A stretch of 13,743 bases of DNA, taken from assembly GCA_016198805.1 (NCBI GenBank), contig JACQHU010000150.1, positions 1 through 13,743 on the forward strand, written 5' to 3'. A program made the translations under genes and the position numbers. The stretch's first letter is position 1. Each line of letters opens with the position of its first letter. Below are positions 11,722 through 13,743 of the stretch, piece by piece. The notes beneath the pieces are model-generated. The model saw only the letters and a program-made list of their open reading frames with translations, was not told where the DNA came from and did no database searches. The DNA is from Armatimonadota bacterium (lineage in GTDB: Bacteria > Sysuimicrobiota > Sysuimicrobiia > Sysuimicrobiales > Humicultoraceae).

Positions 11722-12945
11722 ATGGCGACGGTTCGAGAACGCGAAGTAGCGCTGGCCGACAAGGAAGAGCTGATCAGCGGCAGCGAGGCGATTGCGGTCG
11801 CCTGCAAGCTCGCCGACGTCGATGTCATCACAGCCTATCCGATTCGGCCGTATGACACGGTGATGCAGTACGTGGCCAAACTCGTCGCCAACGGCGAGAT
11901 GGACTGTGAGTACATCGTGGCCGAGAGCGAGCACTCCCAGTTCGAGATCGTCAAGCACGCGTCCGCGGTCGGGGCCCGGGTCTTCGTCGGGTCCAGCGGC
12001 GTGGGCTGGATGTACGCCTTTGAGGCGCTGACCGTCACGCCCGCGTTGCGCATCCCCATGGTGGCCATGGTCGGCAACCGGGCGCTGGACGATCCCGGCG
12101 CCTTCGGCGTCGAACATAACGACGCCCTGGCGGTGCGGGACCTGGGCTGGATGCTGGTCTGGGTGGATACGGCGCAGGAGGCCCTGGATGTCGCGCTGCT
12201 GGCCTGGCGCATCGCCGAGGACCGGCGGGTGTTCCTGCCGTGCGCCATCGGCTGCGACGGGGCGTTCCTGACCCACTCCCAGTCGCTGGTCAAGATTCCC
12301 GCTCAGGAGAAGGTCAACGAGTTCCTCCCGCGCTACAACCGCGGCGACCTGACCCTGCACCCCGACAATCCCATCACGGTGGCGCCCCAGGCCAACGAGG
12401 ACTGGGTCATGGAGATCCGCAAGCAGAACGACGCGGCAATGCGCCGCGCCCCCGGGGTGATCCGGGAGGCCTATGCCGACCTTGAGCGGATCTTCGGCCG
12501 GCGCTACGGCAACCCGTTCTTCGAGGAGTACGAGACCGACGACGCCGAGGTCGTCCTGTTCGGGATGGGGACCATGTCGATGCCGGTGAAGGTCGCCATC
12601 CGCAAGATGCGCAAGGAGGGGAAGAAGGTTGGCTTTGTGCGCCTGCGGTGGTTCCGGCCGTTCCCGACCGAACTGATTCAGGCGACGCTGAGCCGGTTTC
12701 AGGCGGTGGGCGTGGTTGACCGCGATTACTCGTTCGGCTCGCCGTACTTCAGCGGGGTGCTGGCCAACGAGGTCCGGACGGCCCTTTACGGGGCCGAGCG
12801 GCGGCCCCCGGTGGTGGGGTTCATCAGCGGGCTGGGGGGCCGTGAGGTGACCGTGCCCAACGTCCGGGGGATGACCGACATGCTCTTCCGGGCCGCATCC
12901 GGAGAACGCCTGACCGACACGTACTGGATCGGCCTGCGTGAGTAG
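11722..12945 (+). CDS. 2-oxoacid:ferredoxin oxidoreductase alpha subunit, oxalate oxidoreductase-like
   Basis: The 407-residue protein holds the pyrimidine-binding and transketolase C-terminal-like domains. In most relatives the substrate motif is YPITP; here it is YPIRPYD (Arg42). MVGNRALDDPGAFGVEHND places Arg120 and Asp123 with the same R-x-L-D spacing as the arginine and switch-loop aspartate that bind oxalate in Moorella oxalate oxidoreductase, as I recall them. Other family features are GARVFVGSSGVGWMYAFEA (85-103), KKVGFVRLRWFRPFPTELI and VVGFISGLGGREVT. With the beta subunit it would split oxalate to two CO2 with reduction of ferredoxin. Alternative substrates (glyoxylate, other 2-oxoacids) are possible. 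The Shine-Dalgarno GGGAGGG lies just upstream, inside the end of the gamma-delta gene. Confidence 0.87.
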   Translation: MATVREREVALADKEELISGSEAIAVACKLADVDVITAYPIRPYDTVMQYVAKLVANGEMDCEYIVAESEHSQFEIVKHASAVGARVFVGSSGVGWMYAFEALTVTPALRIPMVAMVGNRALDDPGAFGVEHNDALAVRDLGWMLVWVDTAQEALDVALLAWRIAEDRRVFLPCAIGCDGAFLTHSQSLVKIPAQEKVNEFLPRYNRGDLTLHPDNPITVAPQANEDWVMEIRKQNDAAMRRAPGVIREAYADLERIFGRRYGNPFFEEYETDDAEVVLFGMGTMSMPVKVAIRKMRKEGKKVGFVRLRWFRPFPTELIQATLSRFQAVGVVDRDYSFGSPYFSGVLANEVRTALYGAERRPPVVGFISGLGGREVTVPNVRGMTDMLFRAASGERLTDTYWIGLRE

Positions 12946-12962
12946 CGGGCCCGGATCCCGGG

Positions 12963-12992
12963 GCGAATGAGTCTCAGGTGAATGAGTCTCAG
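12963..12992 (+). repeat. Two tandem 15-bp repeats between alpha and beta genes
   Basis: GCGAATGAGTCTCAG (12963-12977) and GTGAATGAGTCTCAG (12978-12992) are identical at 14 of 15 positions and adjacent. Each contains the small palindrome TGAGTCTCA and an ATG. The first ATG reads MSLR then TGA; the second reads MSLRV then TGA. They occupy the 92-base gap between alpha and beta, the only sizeable gap in the operon. No terminator is visible. Confidence 0.6.
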
Positions 12993-13037
12993 AGTGTGAG
13001 GAAGAAGTTCTCGAAGTCATGAAGGGGAGTGGGGACG

Positions 13038-13743
13038 ATGGCTGACGCGGTCGAGACCTATCCGGTGCCCGTGCTCGACCCCATCAAGGGGGTCAAGAAG
13101 GTGCCGCTGGAGGAGTTCTTCACTTCAGGGCACCGCACGTGTCAGGGCTGCGAGTCGGCTCTGGTCATGAAACTCATGGTGAAGGCCGCGGGCCCCCGCA
13201 CCGTCGTGCTGGGCAGCACAGGCTGCATGTACGTGGCCAACACGACCTACTACAGTACGTCCTGGGTCGTGCCCTGGATGCACACGCAGCTGGGCAGCAG
13301 CGGCTCGGCGGGCCTGGGCACCGCGGCCGCGCTGCGGGCGCTGATGCGCAAGGGCAAGATCAAGAACGAGCCCATCAACGTCATCGCCTTCTGCGGCGAC
13401 GGCGGCGGGGCCGATATGGGCCTCTCGGCCATCTCGGCGGCGCTGACGCACACCGACTACAACTTCCTCATCTTGATGTACGACAACGAGTCCTACGCGA
13501 ACACCGACATCCAGCTGTCCGGCATGACGCCGTGGGGCGCCCACACCACCTTCAGCCCTCCCGGCAGGATGAAGCGGATCCTCCACACGCGCTGGAAGAA
13601 GAACGTCGCCGGCATGCTCGCGGCCGGCCACCCGGAGTGCCGCTACGTGGCGACGGTGTGCGCGTCGTACGCGGTGGACATGATGAACCGGGTGCGCCGC
13701 GCGCTGAGCATCGGCGGCCCCACGTTCATCCACTCGCTGGACC
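13038..13743 (+). CDS. 2-oxoacid:ferredoxin oxidoreductase beta subunit, oxalate oxidoreductase-like (3' end cut by window)
   Basis: The first 235 codons are present. This subunit binds thiamine pyrophosphate and a [4Fe-4S] cluster. Likely cluster ligands are C35 and C38 (TCQGCES), C63 (GSTGCMYVA) and C208 (YVATVCASY), in the pattern of pyruvate- and oxalate-type beta chains. The TPP/Mg site is FCGDGGGADMGLSAIS (118-133) with MYDNESYANTDIQLSG (147-162), where relatives have NTGxQ; here NTDIQ. TPWGAHTTFSPPG follows. The ATG at 13038 has GGGGAG at 13024-13029. It is the third subunit gene of the operon; nothing can be said of its C-terminus. Confidence 0.9.
   Translation, partial: MADAVETYPVPVLDPIKGVKKVPLEEFFTSGHRTCQGCESALVMKLMVKAAGPRTVVLGSTGCMYVANTTYYSTSWVVPWMHTQLGSSGSAGLGTAAALRALMRKGKIKNEPINVIAFCGDGGGADMGLSAISAALTHTDYNFLILMYDNESYANTDIQLSGMTPWGAHTTFSPPGRMKRILHTRWKKNVAGMLAAGHPECRYVATVCASYAVDMMNRVRRALSIGGPTFIHSLD

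Noticed and set aside
10261..13020. 919-codon open frame on the minus strand opposite the oxidoreductase genes
   Set aside because: It mirrors the codon pattern of the plus-strand regulator, gamma-delta and alpha genes, is low-complexity (His/Asp/Gly/Leu/Val/Arg-rich) and has no recognisable domain. High GC produces such shadows.

Overview
This is a bacterial chromosome segment of high GC content (hand count about 77% over 5041-5160). No marker gene fixes the taxon. An archaeal-type phosphoglycerate mutase, a ferredoxin-linked 2-oxoacid oxidoreductase operon and peptidoglycan genes together fit a little-studied high-GC bacterial lineage with anaerobic or thermophilic relatives. That placement is inference.

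Layout. 1-122 (minus): N-terminus of a class V aminotransferase. 188-1592 (minus): an island that looks like integron gene cassettes without an integrase. It holds a Phd/YefM-RelE/ParE toxin-antitoxin cassette bounded by a well-formed attC site (829-925), then msrB, which ends at a decayed attC-like sequence (188-252). The island is less GC-rich (about 57-62% in sampled lines). 1761-3047 (minus): an AllG/YlbE-type DUF1116 protein, divergent from a two-domain MaoC-like dehydratase (3171-4043). 4033-6964 (plus): a GntR/YtrA-type regulator with its own promoter and a perfect palindromic operator, D-Ala-D-Ala ligase overlapping it by ATGA, and a DapF-family protein in which both catalytic cysteines are serine. 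7016-9659 (plus): a VapBC-like RHH/PIN pair overlapping apgM by one base, then a SAM methyltransferase. 9656-13743 (plus): a strong promoter, a FadR-type regulator, and gamma-delta, alpha and (partial) beta subunits of an oxidoreductase whose alpha signature (YPIRPY, RALD) matches oxalate oxidoreductase.

How the genes fit. The oxidoreductase operon would oxidise a 2-oxoacid, probably oxalate, and pass electrons to ferredoxin under a FadR-type regulator that very likely also controls itself. The DUF1116 protein (family role: oxamate carbamoyltransferase) and the class V aminotransferase (family often uses glyoxylate) could belong to the same C2 chemistry. The GntR-ddl-dapF-like block concerns peptidoglycan precursors. 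Two toxin-antitoxin systems and the cassettes are the accessory layer.

The most unusual observations are the integrase-less cassettes, the Cys-to-Ser DapF homologue, and duplicated translation-start modules that create tiny coupled ORFs just before genes.
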